Positions 21,706 through 33,414 are shown, counted from the first letter of the stretch. The stretch is 64,000 bases of DNA from Antedon bifida (GCA_963402885.1 OY727102.1:14074001-14138000); one strand, 5' to 3'. Notes: generated by a model not told the origin, from the sequence alone. Made by a program: numbers and translations.

Positions 21706-22689
21706 ACAATACATTAGTTAGTTAATACCATAAAAATGAGGTAAACTTGCAATTACTTGACATTAACACATTCCTAACTGTTGCCTTCAGACTAGTTACC
21801 ATGGAAATTAATGATTGTAGGATGTAATAAGATATGGGAGTGTAATTTAGCAGCAGTGTGCAATGAGCATAGAAGAACCAGAGTTTCTTATTACCAGTAT
21901 GGCCAAAGAAAAAATTACCTTGCTAAGCATAACACACCATAACAAATTATGGATAGAGGAGAGAAAAACGGTTTAAAAAAAAATAAATAAATAAAATAAC
22001 ATTAACATTTGCAATAGTATATTTCCACCATACAGAATTAACCAAGTATAAATACAGTACTGGGTTGAAATTTATTTTTAACAAAATAATAGATATTTAA
22101 ATTATAGTATTTTAACATTGCCTTTTGCATGATGTATTTTTGTTTGTTGTTTTATTATCCTAATTATGACAAGCAAAATGAATTTCCATTTCAAAGTGGA
22201 CCAATGAAACATACATCTTTAAAAATGGGATATTACAATTGATTCAGGACTCATTAACGGAGTATAAAAACATACCAAAGAATGTAAAATAAATGACAAT
22301 TGTTCTCTTATAGTCTTATAACAACAGCATTTTAATCCATACTTATTGTATGCTTAGTTTCTTTACCTTGAATGACTACATTTTATGACATTAAAACAGT
22401 CCTAACTGTTGACTTCAGACTAGTTACCATGGAAATTATAGATTGCAGGATGTAATAGGATATCAAGGAGTGTAATTTAGCAGTACATGTTATGAGCATT
22501 AAAAAGGAGGTTTTTAATAATAACAAAACATAATAGCAGTCAATTTCTGCATGGTTATCAACTTTCCACTGTACAGAATATTAATATACAGAGTTGAGAT
22601 TTACCGGGTTGTATTGGGACATCATAAAATCATAATATAGATATTTAATTTTAATTATTTGTATTTATGACATAAAAATAGTTTTTAGA
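21706..22689. repeat. AT-rich spacer with a 110-bp direct repeat
   Basis: A block with cctaactgtt-g-cttcagactagttaccatgg occurs at about 21770-21880 and again at about 22395-22505, 625 bp apart, with differences. No ORF is supported and no terminus is recognised. Confidence 0.6.
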
Positions 22690-23018
22690 TCTTTATTTAT
22701 TTGCTCAATTCATAATCTTTCGAAATTGCCATCTTCGAATTTATTTTGATAATTCTATCATACCAAAAAATTAGAACATGATATGTGTCCCGTGATTTCA
22801 ACTATGCTACACTGTATATAGATATACAGTATATACTGTACATATTGTATATGGCATATAATAGGCACAACACAGCACTATAAGCGTATAATAGGATGGT
22901 ATACATCAACATTTTCTGATCGTATGTTAACGTACGTGCATGTTTAAAAAAAATTAGTTTCAGTAAAATGATGAAAATGATCACCTATAATTCGTCAAAG
23001 TGACGAATTAAATTCTAG
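22690..23018 (+). mobile_element. Helitron family 1, copy D (3' end, opposite orientation)
   Basis: The reverse complement of the first 330 bp of copies A-C, ending hairpin-aatt-CTAG at 23015-23018 and followed by T. That makes it a plus-strand Helitron 3' end, truncated on the left. Confidence 0.75.
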
Positions 23019-23159
23019 TTAAATTTCATATCATGTCGTTAGAATCATCAAATTTAGAAATAATGTATATTGTGTGTTCTATATTGCATAGAAACTTGAT
23101 TTCTATTGTACACATTAATAGTTTGCACGTTCTATCTGAGATTATTATAATCAATATTT

Positions 23160-23345
23160 GGTTTATCCGGTTCACTTTTAAGTTGGTTTAAAAGCTATTT
23201 AACTAATAGACAACAGCGTGTTGTCATGTGGGGGAGAGACATCTGATTGGCTCCCTGTGTTATCGGGCGTCCGCAGGGCTCGATCCTGGGCCCGCTTTTG
23301 TTTAATTTATTTATCAACAATCTTCCAATAAAATTTATAATAACA
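23160..23345 (+). pseudogene. LINE RT palm fragment
   Basis: On the plus strand, with a frame break, it reads SWFKSYLTNRQQRV and then GRPQGSILGPLLFNLFINNLP. The motif P-Q-G-S-I-L-G-P-L-L-F is RT motif 4 of jockey/CR1-type LINEs. About 60 codons remain, wedged between two Helitron pieces. Confidence 0.75.
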
Positions 23346-24345
23346 TTTAAAATAACTTTGACGAAAATTATGAAAAAACTACTTTTTCACTTCAACTGGC
23401 CATATGATAACGTCACAACATCCGATAGGCTTAATTTTTATAATAATTCATATCTACATTTCACCAGCTCTCATAATAAGTTATAAACATCAAGGTCAAC
23501 TTTAATTCAGAAGAGCTGTAAGGTATTCAAATATACGTTGTAGGTGAAATTACGTAACCACCGTTATTCAAATTTTAAGACGTGGTGACGTCATCATAAT
23601 GAAAATATTGGCAACTCATAAGTAACATAATTGGTTGAGGTAGAATATATTGAAAATATAAAGAAAATCGATCACAGATAAGCGAGTTGCGCTCTGTTAA
23701 TATGGTGGTCCATTACAAAAGGGGAAAAAACCCTATTTTAAAAATTCATGTGGCCAATTGATGACGTCATACCATTTTGTACGTCTAATGTGTATATACA
23801 TTTATATCTACAACTCATTGGCTTCCATAATAAGTTAAAAAAATTGGGGGTCACCTTCCATTCTGAAGAGTTATATTCATTTTAAAAAGGCCTTATTTTT
23901 TACCATTTTTAGCACTTTGTACAATTATTGTGCGCATTTTGTACCAAAAAATTGTATTTTTTACGCTTTCTATGTATTTTAAAACACGCAAATGGCCTAA
24001 TTCATGCTCTAAATTGATAAAAACGTAATTTTGAGCTTTTTAAATTTTTAACGCGCGTTTTCACGCGCATGACCCTACGTGTGCGTGCGTTTTTATTTGC
24101 TAATAATTTTACACTTGAGCTGAAGTTTACGTGTAGTGAATTTCATTATTATGTGATGATTAATTATGGAGATATGATTGATAATGTGATTTCACAAAAT
24201 GGCGTATTATTGACGTCACGGATGAGTGATCACGCTGAAAAGCTTATTTGAAAGACATTGTGAAATTTTGGTAATCATTAACATTAAACTTTTTGAGATA
24301 TTTGTTACACAAAATCTGTACAGAAAGAAATTGTGAAGAAACATT
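23346..24345 (-). mobile_element. Helitron family 1, copy E (3' end missing)
   Basis: Corresponds to copies A and B from ataactttgac inward to the far end (ctgtacagaaagaa). The CTAG/hairpin end is missing because the LINE RT fragment abuts it. An internal deletion at about 23940 removes some 100 bp present in copies A and B. Confidence 0.7.
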
Positions 24346-24370
24346 TTTTTTTTATAAAAACAATTTCTCA

Positions 24371-25600
24371 CTAGAATTTAATTCGTCACTTTGACGAATT
24401 ATAGGTGATCATTTTTAGAGTCGGGTTGGTGAACATCAGTCCAAAATACGCAGAAATTTTTCCAACATACGTCAAGTTGAGGGCGCTATACTAATCCAAA
24501 ATACGCGAGTCTTTCCAAAATACGTCGACTTGAGGGCGCTATTCATTTTCCAAAATACGCGAATTGTCCAAAATACGTCAAGTTGAGGGCGCTATAAATT
24601 ATTCAAAATACGTGATTTGTCCAAAATACGTCAATTTTGGACCGCTAGTAATTTTCCAAAATACGTCAACTTGAGGGCGGCAAACTTTTTTCCAAAATAC
24701 GAGAGCCTTTCCAAATGTATCATATTGAGAGTGTAAGGTAAAATTACAGTTTAATGTATTAAAAAAAAAGTTTCTTAGAGTAAAACAAACAAGTACAAGT
24801 AGAAATAATATTATGTATTGTTAAATATGTATACTCTGAATAAACTGGGGAAGCTGAGTCGGGTTGGTGAACATCAGTCCAAAATACGCAGAAATTTTTC
24901 CAACATACGTCAAGTTGAGGGCGCTATACTAATCCAAAATACGCGAGTCTTTCCAAAATACGTCGACTTGAGGGCGCTATTCATTTTCCAAAATACGCGA
25001 ATTGTCCAAAATACGTCAAGTTGAGGGCGCTATAAATTATTCAAAATACGTGATTTGTCCAAAATACGTCAATTTTGGACCGCTAGTAATTTTCCAAAAT
25101 ACGTCAACTTGAGGGCGGCAAACTTTTTTCCAAAATACGAGAGCCTTTCCAAATGTATCATATTGAGAGTGTAAGGTAAAATTACAGTTTAATGTATTAA
25201 AAAAAAAGTTTCTTAGAGTAAAACAAACAAGTACAAGTAGAAATAATATTATGTATTGTTAAATATGTATACTCTGAATAAACTGGGGAAGCTGAGTCGG
25301 GTTGGTGAACATCAGTCCAAAATACGCAGAAATTTTTCCAAAATACGTCAAGTTGAGGGCGCTATACTAATCCAAAATACGCGAGTCTTTCCAAAATACG
25401 TCGACTTGAGGGCGCTATTCATTTTCCAAAATACGCGAATTGTCCAAAATACGTCAAGTTGAGGGCGCTATAAATTATTCAAAATACGTGATTTGTCCAA
25501 AATACGTCAATTTTGGACCGCTAGTAATTTTCCAAAATACGTCAACTTGAGGGCGGCAAACTTTTTTCCAAAATACGAGAGCCTTTCCAAATGTATCATA
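24371..25600 (-). repeat. 438-bp tandem repeat array behind a Helitron 3' terminus
   Basis: CTAG (24371-24374) and the family 1 hairpin are followed after 45 bp by a tandem array. tcgggttggtgaacatcag starts at 24421, 24859 and 25297, giving a 438-bp period and about 2.7 units that are almost identical (one visible change, caacatacg against caaaatacg). Each unit has shorter repeats of tccaaaatacg plus tc-a-cttgagggcgct, about 28-50 bp apart. Reading frames across it are by-products of the repeat. Confidence 0.85.
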
Positions 25601-27105
25601 TACCCCTTTTACACCGCCGAGCTTATAACAAACCCGGGTCGTGTCCGGATAAATTTCCCTTTCACACCGGATTCATTAACCCGGGAATGACACGGGTTGC
25701 ATGCATTTACACTGCCTGACGACGACCCGGGTCGATTTACGAATATATACCGCCCTCAACGAAAATAAAAACCACAATGATGTAATAGGGATTTCCCCTC
25801 TTTTGTTCACGTATGTTGGGAATAGGAAACTGGATACTTACGGGGTTATATAGAGGGCGTAAACAAATGGTTCCCGGCGGCGCGCATAGCAACGTGACGT
25901 TTTCTTTAAACTTAAACGGCGGTACGTTCAAAAACTAAATTCAGTATCGGCTTTTAAGAAGTATTTATTGTGGTAGGAAAACATAAAAACGCGCGTGAAG
26001 GTTAGCGATGGAACTCCAAGAAGTAATCGGTTTGTTTACAGTTTTACTACACATTCAATTGGCATATAATGAATTTGTAGTAATGGCCAATAATATGCAA
26101 TTGCAGTTTATTAGAAAATTACGCAGAAACCGACGAGAATACAGTAGGCGGTCGGCCCTAGCCCGCCGGCGACATGCCCAGCAGTTGGATAATTTGATAG
26201 CTGCGTATATTACGGGGGCCGCAGTTGGGGCAGGTAGGGTTGACCGTACTATATGGTCACTAAACAGGAACCACGGTCGTGAATTTTGGATGTCGGTGGT
26301 TACAAATTTCTCGGATGGACAATTCAAAAGCCATTTTAGAATGTCACGAGACACATTCAGGAAACTTGCCGATCATCTTAGACCCCATATAGAAAAAGAA
26401 GACACCAATTACCGAAAATGCATACCATTTTATGAAAGAGTTGGCATCACCATTTGGTGGCTAGCAACACCCACAGAATACAGGTACGTAGGCATATTAT
26501 TGTTTTAACCAATTAGTATGAAATACAATTGCATATAGGTGCAGTCCAATTAATTCTAAAATTAATTCTTTATAGGACATTGGCCACTCTATTTGGCATT
26601 GCTACATCGTCTTTATGTGTCATTGCAAGACAAGTTGTGAAAGCAATAAGAAGTCAACACTTTTTGCAACAATACATATCCCTTCCTAAAGGTATGATTT
26701 GTACAACCATTTGATAAAGTGAATCTTTATTATAGGCCTAGTATTGATAATTAGTAAGTATACAAATTACAGATAAAAGGCAAATGAATTTCATTGTGGA
26801 TTATTTTCAGGAGATCGACTTGATAGCGTCATAAACGGATTTCAAATAAAGGGATTTCCTCAATGTGGGGGTGCCATAGACGGAACCCACCTTCCTATAA
26901 TTGGCCCGAACAAAAACAGGGCCGATTACTATAATCGAAAAGGCTGGTACAGCATTATATTGCAAGCGGTGGTGGACCATAAATACAGGTACTCTATACT
27001 ATACTTTGTACGTTGTTTGCAGAATTTTTCGTTGGCTGCCTTCTGTTTGTACTATTTATGTGTTTTTTATGAATAAATACCTACATATATATATATATAA
27101 ATCCA
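25601..27105 (+). mobile_element. PIF/Harbinger transposon, 3' truncated
   Basis: Begins acccctttta-caccgccgag, similar to acccctttcacacc at 60964, the likely terminal repeat. A GC-rich leader with CCCGGGT repeats follows, then a three-exon transposase. The 3' part, with the last catalytic residue and right terminus, is replaced by a TA repeat and unrelated sequence after about 27,070. Confidence 0.75.
26008..26988 (+). pseudogene. Harbinger (HARBI1-type) transposase, N-terminal three exons
   Basis: Exons 26008-26483, 26575-26691 and 26811-26988 join in frame with GT/AG introns. The protein has a basic N-terminus (RKLRRNRREYSRR), then FKSHFRMSRDTFRKLADHL, KCIPFYERVGITIWWLAT, TLATLFGIATSSL and FPQCGGAIDGTHLPI with the first catalytic Asp, then ADYYNRKGWYSIILQAVVDHKYR with the second. 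This is the DDE_4 nuclease family. The third acidic residue is missing because the gene is cut off. No Myb-like partner gene is present. Confidence 0.85.
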
Positions 27106-27250
27106 AAGGCAAATTACTAAAAAAAATGACAATGCTGTGGGTATCAGTGGCTGGATCTCAATGGAGATACAAAAAAAAGCGAAAAGCTAAATCAAAACGA
27201 TAAGTAAAACGGCCAGAGAAGTTGGCAGAGCTTTCAGGCAACACTAGCCC

Positions 27251-27315
<65 letters not shown>

Positions 27316-27423
27316 CACAAGAGGCAAAGAACATTAATTCTAAACCGCCCGGTGATATACTGAAATTTAATTAATTAATTTGAAACGATAAAGATGAGGA
27401 AATCTGTGAGAATGAGAAAAAGT
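27106..27423. repeat. Unassigned 130 bp, then a long (TA)n and tRNA-unit flank
   Basis: Bases 27106-27250 are unassigned. About 27255-27315 is a TA run. Then comes the reverse complement of the tRNA-repeat flank, with gcaaagaacattaattctaa. Confidence 0.7.
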
Positions 27424-27469
27424 CGCCCCAACCGAGACTCGAACTCGGACCGCCTGCTTGATATGCAGA
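27424..27469 (-). pseudogene. Truncated tRNA-Asp(AUC)-like copy
   Basis: The reverse complement of the 3' two-thirds of the tRNA at 4388-4459: the acceptor 3' strand, T arm and anticodon loop are present. It ends inside the anticodon stem, where a TA repeat takes over, so the A box and D arm are missing. The repeat flank (tcaccgggcggtttagaatt in the opposite direction) accompanies it. Confidence 0.75.
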
Positions 27470-27539
27470 TATATATATACAAACAGGCATACATACATAT
27501 ATCTTTCCGTTTCAATTGTATACACATACACACATGTAT

Positions 27540-28310
27540 ATTAATGCCATACATTTACTGATAAATTTTATGACTCCAACAGGAGTTCTATGACTTTGGT
27601 TTTAAAATGTTTCCTATATTTAATTTCCCGGACTTGTATTGGTATTTCGTTCCATATTTTCGTGCCTATACAGGTAATGGAAAATTGGCCTGATGTACTA
27701 TTTGCCTTAGGTTGGTATAGATTTCCCTTACATTTTTGTCTAGTTTCATGTGAATGGGTGATAAGTGTTACATATTCGTTTAGATCATGAGGCAATTTAT
27801 TGTGATACAGATCAAACATGAATAAGGAAATACATAATTTGTGTAACTTAAATACATCTAGCAAATTAAATTGTTTAAATAAAGGTTGAGAATGGGAGGT
27901 AAAGTCACTAAAAGAAATTGCTCTCACTGCCATTTTCTGAAGTAAAAAAGATAGGTTGTAAATACGATGAATAAGTGCTTCCCCAGATCTCAAGGCCATA
28001 CATGATATGTGGTTGTATAAATGATTTGTAAATTAATAAAAGAATATTCTGTGGAAGAAAATGTCTCAATTTAAAAATGATTCCAATTTTTCTTTTAATA
28101 GTAGTTCTAATTTTCTCTATGTGGTTTTTCCATGTCAAATGTTTATCCATAATTAGGCCAATAAACATGACTTCAGATACTTCCTGGATGTACTTATTAT
28201 CAATTATAATATTATCTATAGTTGTGACTGTTTTTCTCTTGCCTTGGAATATAATTAAATTTGTCTTGAACTCGTTGACTGGAATGTCCTTTTTACTAGA
28301 CATCACGTGA
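27540..28310 (-). pseudogene. LINE RT C-terminal fragment, uninterrupted copy (empty site of the LTR element)
   Basis: It has the same LINE fragment as 12934-13352 plus 4930-5292, but continuous. At 27890-27900 the sequence runs gttgagaatgggaggtaaag, with one copy of atggg and no LTR element. A frameshift near 27920-27990 separates the two reading frames (SYLQPIFF... and LLQKMAVRAISFSDF), so the fragment was already dead before duplication. Confidence 0.85.
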
Positions 28311-28997
28311 TCAGCCTAGCTGTTTTGTTTTGGTTACAGGTGGTGTTGTCAAAAAGACAAACAAAAATACAACAGTTTTCGTGCTAAAATAACAGTTTTG
28401 TAGTTTCAAAATAGGGTATTCAGGTATTCAGGTAGATGCTACTCGGAGACCTTCGATCAGTATTATTATTTATCTCATCATTATATGCCTGTTTTCAGCT
28501 TTTATACCGATTTTTTTTGGCGAGCAGTTTCGACAAGCAGCTTCGTTATAAAATATTATTATCTACTATTTAATCTATTTAATGGTATCGTGTGAGATAT
28601 TAGGCAGTTGTTATCATCTATATTGTTATTTGGAACCCTTAGGGTGAGTTTGAATTATAGTCAACAATTAATATGTTGTGCGGGGGGTCTGCCTGTGCAG
28701 TCTTTGTGTTGTTGCCCCTTTTGAATTATATATAATTGTTTCATATCTCTAGGTATCGCTCGTTATCATGCCGTTTGATTTGAGTCGGCGCGTACGTTGT
28801 CTACTTCTTTCTACTACACACACACAGTTGTTGAATAATACTAACACTACAAAATAAAGACAAATATATTACAACAACGTGTTTATCATGTTTACTCTCA
28901 CCGATTCCACAACAGCTATTGTTGCGATTTGTTAATAATAACGCTATATTAATATTCAAATTAATTTAATACATAATTTAATAATTAATAATAGATT
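28311..28997. repeat. Dispersed intergenic module, copy 2 of 5
   Basis: Nearly identical to 13353-14040, as part of the internal tandem duplication. No gene. Confidence 0.75.
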
Positions 28998-29845
28998 GGA
29001 CCTCATTTGGCACAGGTTAATCAGATTTAACTTCTTACCTAAAATCCACAAAGCAGGCAATCCTGGTAGACCGATTATTTCGTGAAATGGCACTGCTACA
29101 CAGAAAATTTCTGAATAGGCCTATGTGGATGATTTACTTAGACCATATGTGACTGATCTCCCTGCATACATTCAGGACTCCACGGACTTTATCCGCAAAA
29201 TTAACCAAATTCAAAATGTACCTATTAATTCTGTTCTGACTACATTAATTAGATGTTTCATCGCTGTATACTAATATCCCTCACGAAGACTGGAGCCGAT
29301 GCATGCATTTTAAATTACAAACAAATTCCAGGCAAAACGCCTACTAAAGCTCATTTACGAGAACTGGTCATGTTGATTTTAACCAACAACAGTTTTATTT
29401 TTGGCAATGACTTACCTCCAAATTCATGACACAGCGATGAGCACAAAAATGGCGCCATCTTTTGCAAATTTATTTATGTGACAATTTGAGGCCAATTCTG
29501 TCCCTTCTCCAACCTAATAAACTACTTGTTTAGTTTAGATACATTGACGACATCTTCATGATCTGGACCCATGGTGAAGATAATCTGGATTCATTTACAG
29601 CTACTAAATCCACTAGTATAGCGTTGACTTTTTCGACACTATAGTGACCATAGAAAATGGTACACTAAAAACTGACCTATTCCGTAAACCCACAAACCTG
29701 TACCTGCTACCTAGCAGTTGTCATCCCCGACACTGTACCAAAACCACCGTACAGTCAAGCATTACGTATCAGACGTATCTGTTTTTCAGATTTAGATTTT
29801 CCAGAATCGTACAGAAGAACTTTCTTTCTTTTATTTCAATAAACA
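28998..29845 (+). pseudogene. Penelope-like element RT fragment (copy 2)
   Basis: Almost the same sequence as 14040-14935, with an additional deletion that removes HSPIKF (about 29600) and a stop in place of W at 29531 (tag for tgg). Same breaks otherwise, so the fragment was dead before the local duplication. Confidence 0.85.
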
Positions 29846-29889
29846 ATGGCATCCGGCCCATTTCACATAATAAAATCTATATTATTTTC

Positions 29890-30540
29890 GGACATACAGG
29901 TTTTTCTTTTTTCATAAGCTTTACATAAGTAGGTTGCAAAAGACTTAATTTTTTTGGGTTTCATTGTTTACAAACATATTTTTTAACATGTATACATTTA
30001 AATCAGACATATATTTTTTCCTGATGTTTTTATAAAAAGGGCAGTAAAGAAAATGTTGTTCATCTTCTAAACTTAATTGATCACAAAACATACATATTAT
30101 AGACTTTCGGTTAATGTTTTTAATTTCAATTATGACAAGATAATCTAAAGCGTGATGTTAGTGTTCTATACTTAAAACTTAAATCATAAACATAAGGTTC
30201 GTAAAAATTGTCAAACTTAATATTTTTATAAAAATTGAGACGTGTATATTACTAATTTTTTCATTTGATTTCTGCAATGCAACATCCCTAATTTTTTGTG
30301 AGATAAAAGGTAAAATGTTTTCATTGATTAAACTATTCCACATATAACCACAACCGAAATTATCCAGAACGCCCAACAGTTTTTTCCATTTTCCGACCAC
30401 GATCTTTGAGTTTGGTAGCATATATTTGGTAATCTATTATTTTCCATTTTATAAATTTTTATCCAATACTTGATCATTCTCAATATTTGATAGTGATTAA
30501 TTGGAATTCTACCTAGTTCATTCATTACGCGCACCTTCGC
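29890..30540 (-). pseudogene. LINE C-terminal tail fragment (copy 2)
   Basis: Reads MNELGRIPINHYQILRMIKYW on the minus strand. A second frame (30179-30421) gives GKWKKLLGVLDNFGCGYMWNS, the next conserved block, so one frameshift separates the two. Nearly identical to 14980-15630. Confidence 0.65.
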
Positions 30541-31494
30541 TTGGGCACTGTGTAAATTATATATAAATCATACTGTCAAATTATAGAAACAGTGCTCATA
30601 TTCGGATCTTATGATCGCGTCGAGCATAGCTCATCGGCGAAAGTTCCGTATTTTTAGTTGTATAAAAAAATGTCTATGGCGGGATTCGAACCGAAACGCT
30701 TACAGGGCGAGTATCATACCACTAGACCACAGAGCCATATATGGTATTATCGCAGATTTTCACCCACCAGATACATTCTCTCTCTCATACAACAAACGCC
30801 CTCACAATCAGTGGAGGCTTAACTAGTCAGAATAAATTCTAACTTTAATACGCAACGGTTTTTAAATAATATTGTGTATATGTAAATCAATTGTGTTGCG
30901 TAGCACTGTGTAAATTATATATAAATCATACTTTCAAATTATAGAAACAGTGCTCATATTTGGAACATGATCTTAAGACCATGCATATTAATTTTCAGAG
31001 AAATCGATATATATGTGACGTCATAAAAGATTATTATAATCTTTCTTTAACGGAAATATTTTAAATAACACGCCCTCTGTCGTTTTTGCCAAGCATTAAT
31101 TGTTTTGGCGTTCACTCGACTCGGATGCATGTTTAACTTTTTTAGCCATGGCAGATACTTGCAGAATAAAATATGTACGTGCATGTTGTGTGTGTGTGTG
31201 TACAATAGGAAAAAAACTATGCGTGACTTAATTTTTAGGTTAAAAATAACGCTAGTATTAAAATTAATCTCATTCACTTTGGCCTGACAGTTTATATAGA
31301 ATGTTATGCACATAGACACAACAAAATTGTACTTGATAACACACACAAGTAAACTTTAATAGTATTTTATTTCCTTACAAAAATACAGAATTAATAACTT
31401 AATAAACATACATTATACTGGATAAGTTTAGAGGTTAGCGTTTTGAAAATGCATGATCATACTTTATTAAGCGGGCCGCATAAAGGCAGGCTGA
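30541..31494. other. Non-coding flank, paralogous to 59610-60554
   Basis: Follows 59610-60554 closely, including the tRNA-like pseudogene, a (TG)n run at about 31188 and aataacacgccctctgtcg. A short tract, cactgtgtaaattatatata, is repeated at 30546 and 30905. No supported gene. Confidence 0.6.
30671..30737 (-). pseudogene. tRNA-like pseudogene (UGU-type anticodon loop)
   Basis: The minus strand shows an A box (TGGTCTAGTGG), anticodon loop CCTGTAA and a B box (GGTTCGAATCC), with T runs downstream. It is about 67 nt, short for a tRNA. The T stem has a mismatch and the acceptor stem has two. The loop resembles tRNA-Thr(UGU) but position 33 is C instead of U. It lies in the duplicated intergenic flank. 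Confidence 0.55.
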
Positions 31495-32110
31495 TCTATA
31501 TTTAATGGTATCGTGTGAGATATTTATGCAGTTTTTATAATCGATATTGTTATTTGGAACCCTTTAGGGTGAGTTTGAATTATAGTCAACAATTAATATG
31601 TTGTTCCGGGAGTCTGCATGTTGTTGCCCCGTTTGAAATATATATAATTGTTTGTTTAAGCAGTTGCATATCTCTAGGCATCGCTCGTTATCATGCCGTT
31701 TGATTTGAGTCGGCGTACGTGGTCTACTTCTTTCTACTATTTTAGAGGGGGTAGTTCCAATATTTTTTATATGGAGTGCCATGACTACCCCGTACATTAT
31801 CCAATGCTATTATATAGCGGCTTATTACATCTCTCTGACATTATCTGACACAAAATCCCCGACTATAGAGGGGGTAGTTTTATTGTTTATCATCAGAGAT
31901 TATGTATGTTTTGAAGTATTTGTTGAATACTATATCTATTTAGTGTAATTGTGTTTGTTCTTTTAGAGATCCACACACAGTTGTTGAATAATACTAACAC
32001 TACAAAATAAAGACAAATACATTGCAACAACGTGTTTATCATGTTTACTCTCACCGATTCCACAACAGCTATCTTGTTGCGATTTTTTAATAATAGCACT
32101 ATATTATTCA
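31495..32110. repeat. Dispersed intergenic module, copy 3 of 5
   Basis: Shares ttaatggtatcgtgtgagat, ccgtttgatttgagtcgg and the block ending ccgattccacaacagct with copies 1 and 2. It has an extra stretch (tagagggggtagttccaata to about 31950) that is shared with 60790-60960. No gene. Confidence 0.65.
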
Positions 32111-32740
32111 AATTAATTTAATATATAATTGAGACTGACATTAAGTACTTATATGCACATAAGCACAGAATTTTTAAGACCAGATTTTTTTTAAATTATT
32201 ATTTTTAATTAATAAACCCATTTTTAGAATACCACCAAAACATCATACTGTGTAAGCAATTTGAAAATAATTAGCTACAACGTTAACTGTTCGTTAATTA
32301 TACTTGTAGCAATATTTACTCAAAATTCTAGAGGAAGGAAAAAGAAAACAAAGACAATTTTAAACTTGTGGATCTAGACGTCCATATATCGAGTACCATC
32401 AATGTCACTGGATTGTCTCGAAACACCATTTCCTGGAAATTACCTTACTTAAAGATATATTGTCCCCGTACATTTATATTTTGTTTTTTAATTTTTTGTT
32501 GAATATGCCATTTTAATGTGACATAATAGTTATTCACTTTGACCAAAAACTGGATCGAAAAAGATATATATATTTTCCTGAAAAAATGTAATTTAAAATT
32601 AACCGTTTCCTTTGTCTTTTCATAAGTGAAATAATTATTTTTGTTGATTTTTAACTTTATTAAAACTGCACAATGGACTTTTAAAAGTCTGATTTTATTA
32701 GTCTTTATTTTTCAGGTTTTTGGGGACAATACATGTTTAA
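32111..32740. other. AT-rich spacer, partly paralogous to 61030-61320
   Basis: From 32440 (aaattaccttacttaaagat) it matches 61030-61320. Bases 32111-32430 have no counterpart there. No gene is supported. Confidence 0.5.
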
Positions 32741-32810
32741 CTAGACACTCCGAGAGTGCATACCTCCGCCTACTGTAAAATTCTCCTACATAAGATTTCT
32801 CTGGTAAAAA

Positions 32811-32848
<38 letters not shown>

Positions 32849-33414
32849 GTGTGTCTTAATGCTAATTTCACTACAAGCATGTCTATGCGAGTCTGGTGTA
32901 ATGGTTTTTATGTAACAAGCCTTTCAATTAGCAATAGCTTCAGTTGACTAACAATAGAACAGCAACGCGAAAATCAAACGAGTGAATTTGAAAAGAAATA
33001 GGTTTTTTAAAATACTCGCAGCAAAAAACGTGCACATTAAATCAAATTATGTTTTAAAATTACAAATCACAAATTATAACTCTTGCCTCTTGTACAAAAA
33101 TGAAGTTTTTTGGACAAGTAGTTCTCGAGAAAATGCAATTTCAGTTTACTTGTTACTTTAAGACTGCTCGTCGGCTTTTGGAAAATTCTGTCCTATCTTT
33201 TAACACTAGCAGGTCTGAACAGTATACTAAAAAAGTGGTCAAGAATTGGGACCATGGTCCCAAAATCTAATGGAATGGTCCTTGACATATCTATCCGTAT
33301 ATTAATTTTGGTAAAGATCTTGTAATTACTTTTTGAGTAATCCTGCTAACAAACAAACAAACAAACAAACAAACACACGCTACCGATTACATATAACTCC
33401 TTGGCGGAGGTAAA
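32741..33414 (-). mobile_element. Non-autonomous Helitron, family 3
   Basis: CTAG at 32741-32744 (left end, so the 3' terminus is on the minus strand) adjoins the hairpin cactc-cga-gagtg and then catacctccgcc. The far end is cttggcggaggt at about 33405. The GGAGGTATGCACTC...CTAG end is widespread among invertebrate Helitrons. Inside are (TA)n, (TG)n and (CAAA)n. The paralogous site at about 61320-61345 lacks it. Confidence 0.75.

Noticed and set aside
24818-25462. Repeated 68-codon frames in the tandem array
   Set aside because: Identical frames recur with the 438-bp period and read the repeat; codon content and lack of homology argue against a gene.
24421-25600. Regular repeats resembling a CRISPR-like array
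   Set aside because: Long 438-bp units, no unique spacers, eukaryotic context and no cas genes; it is a tandem minisatellite.
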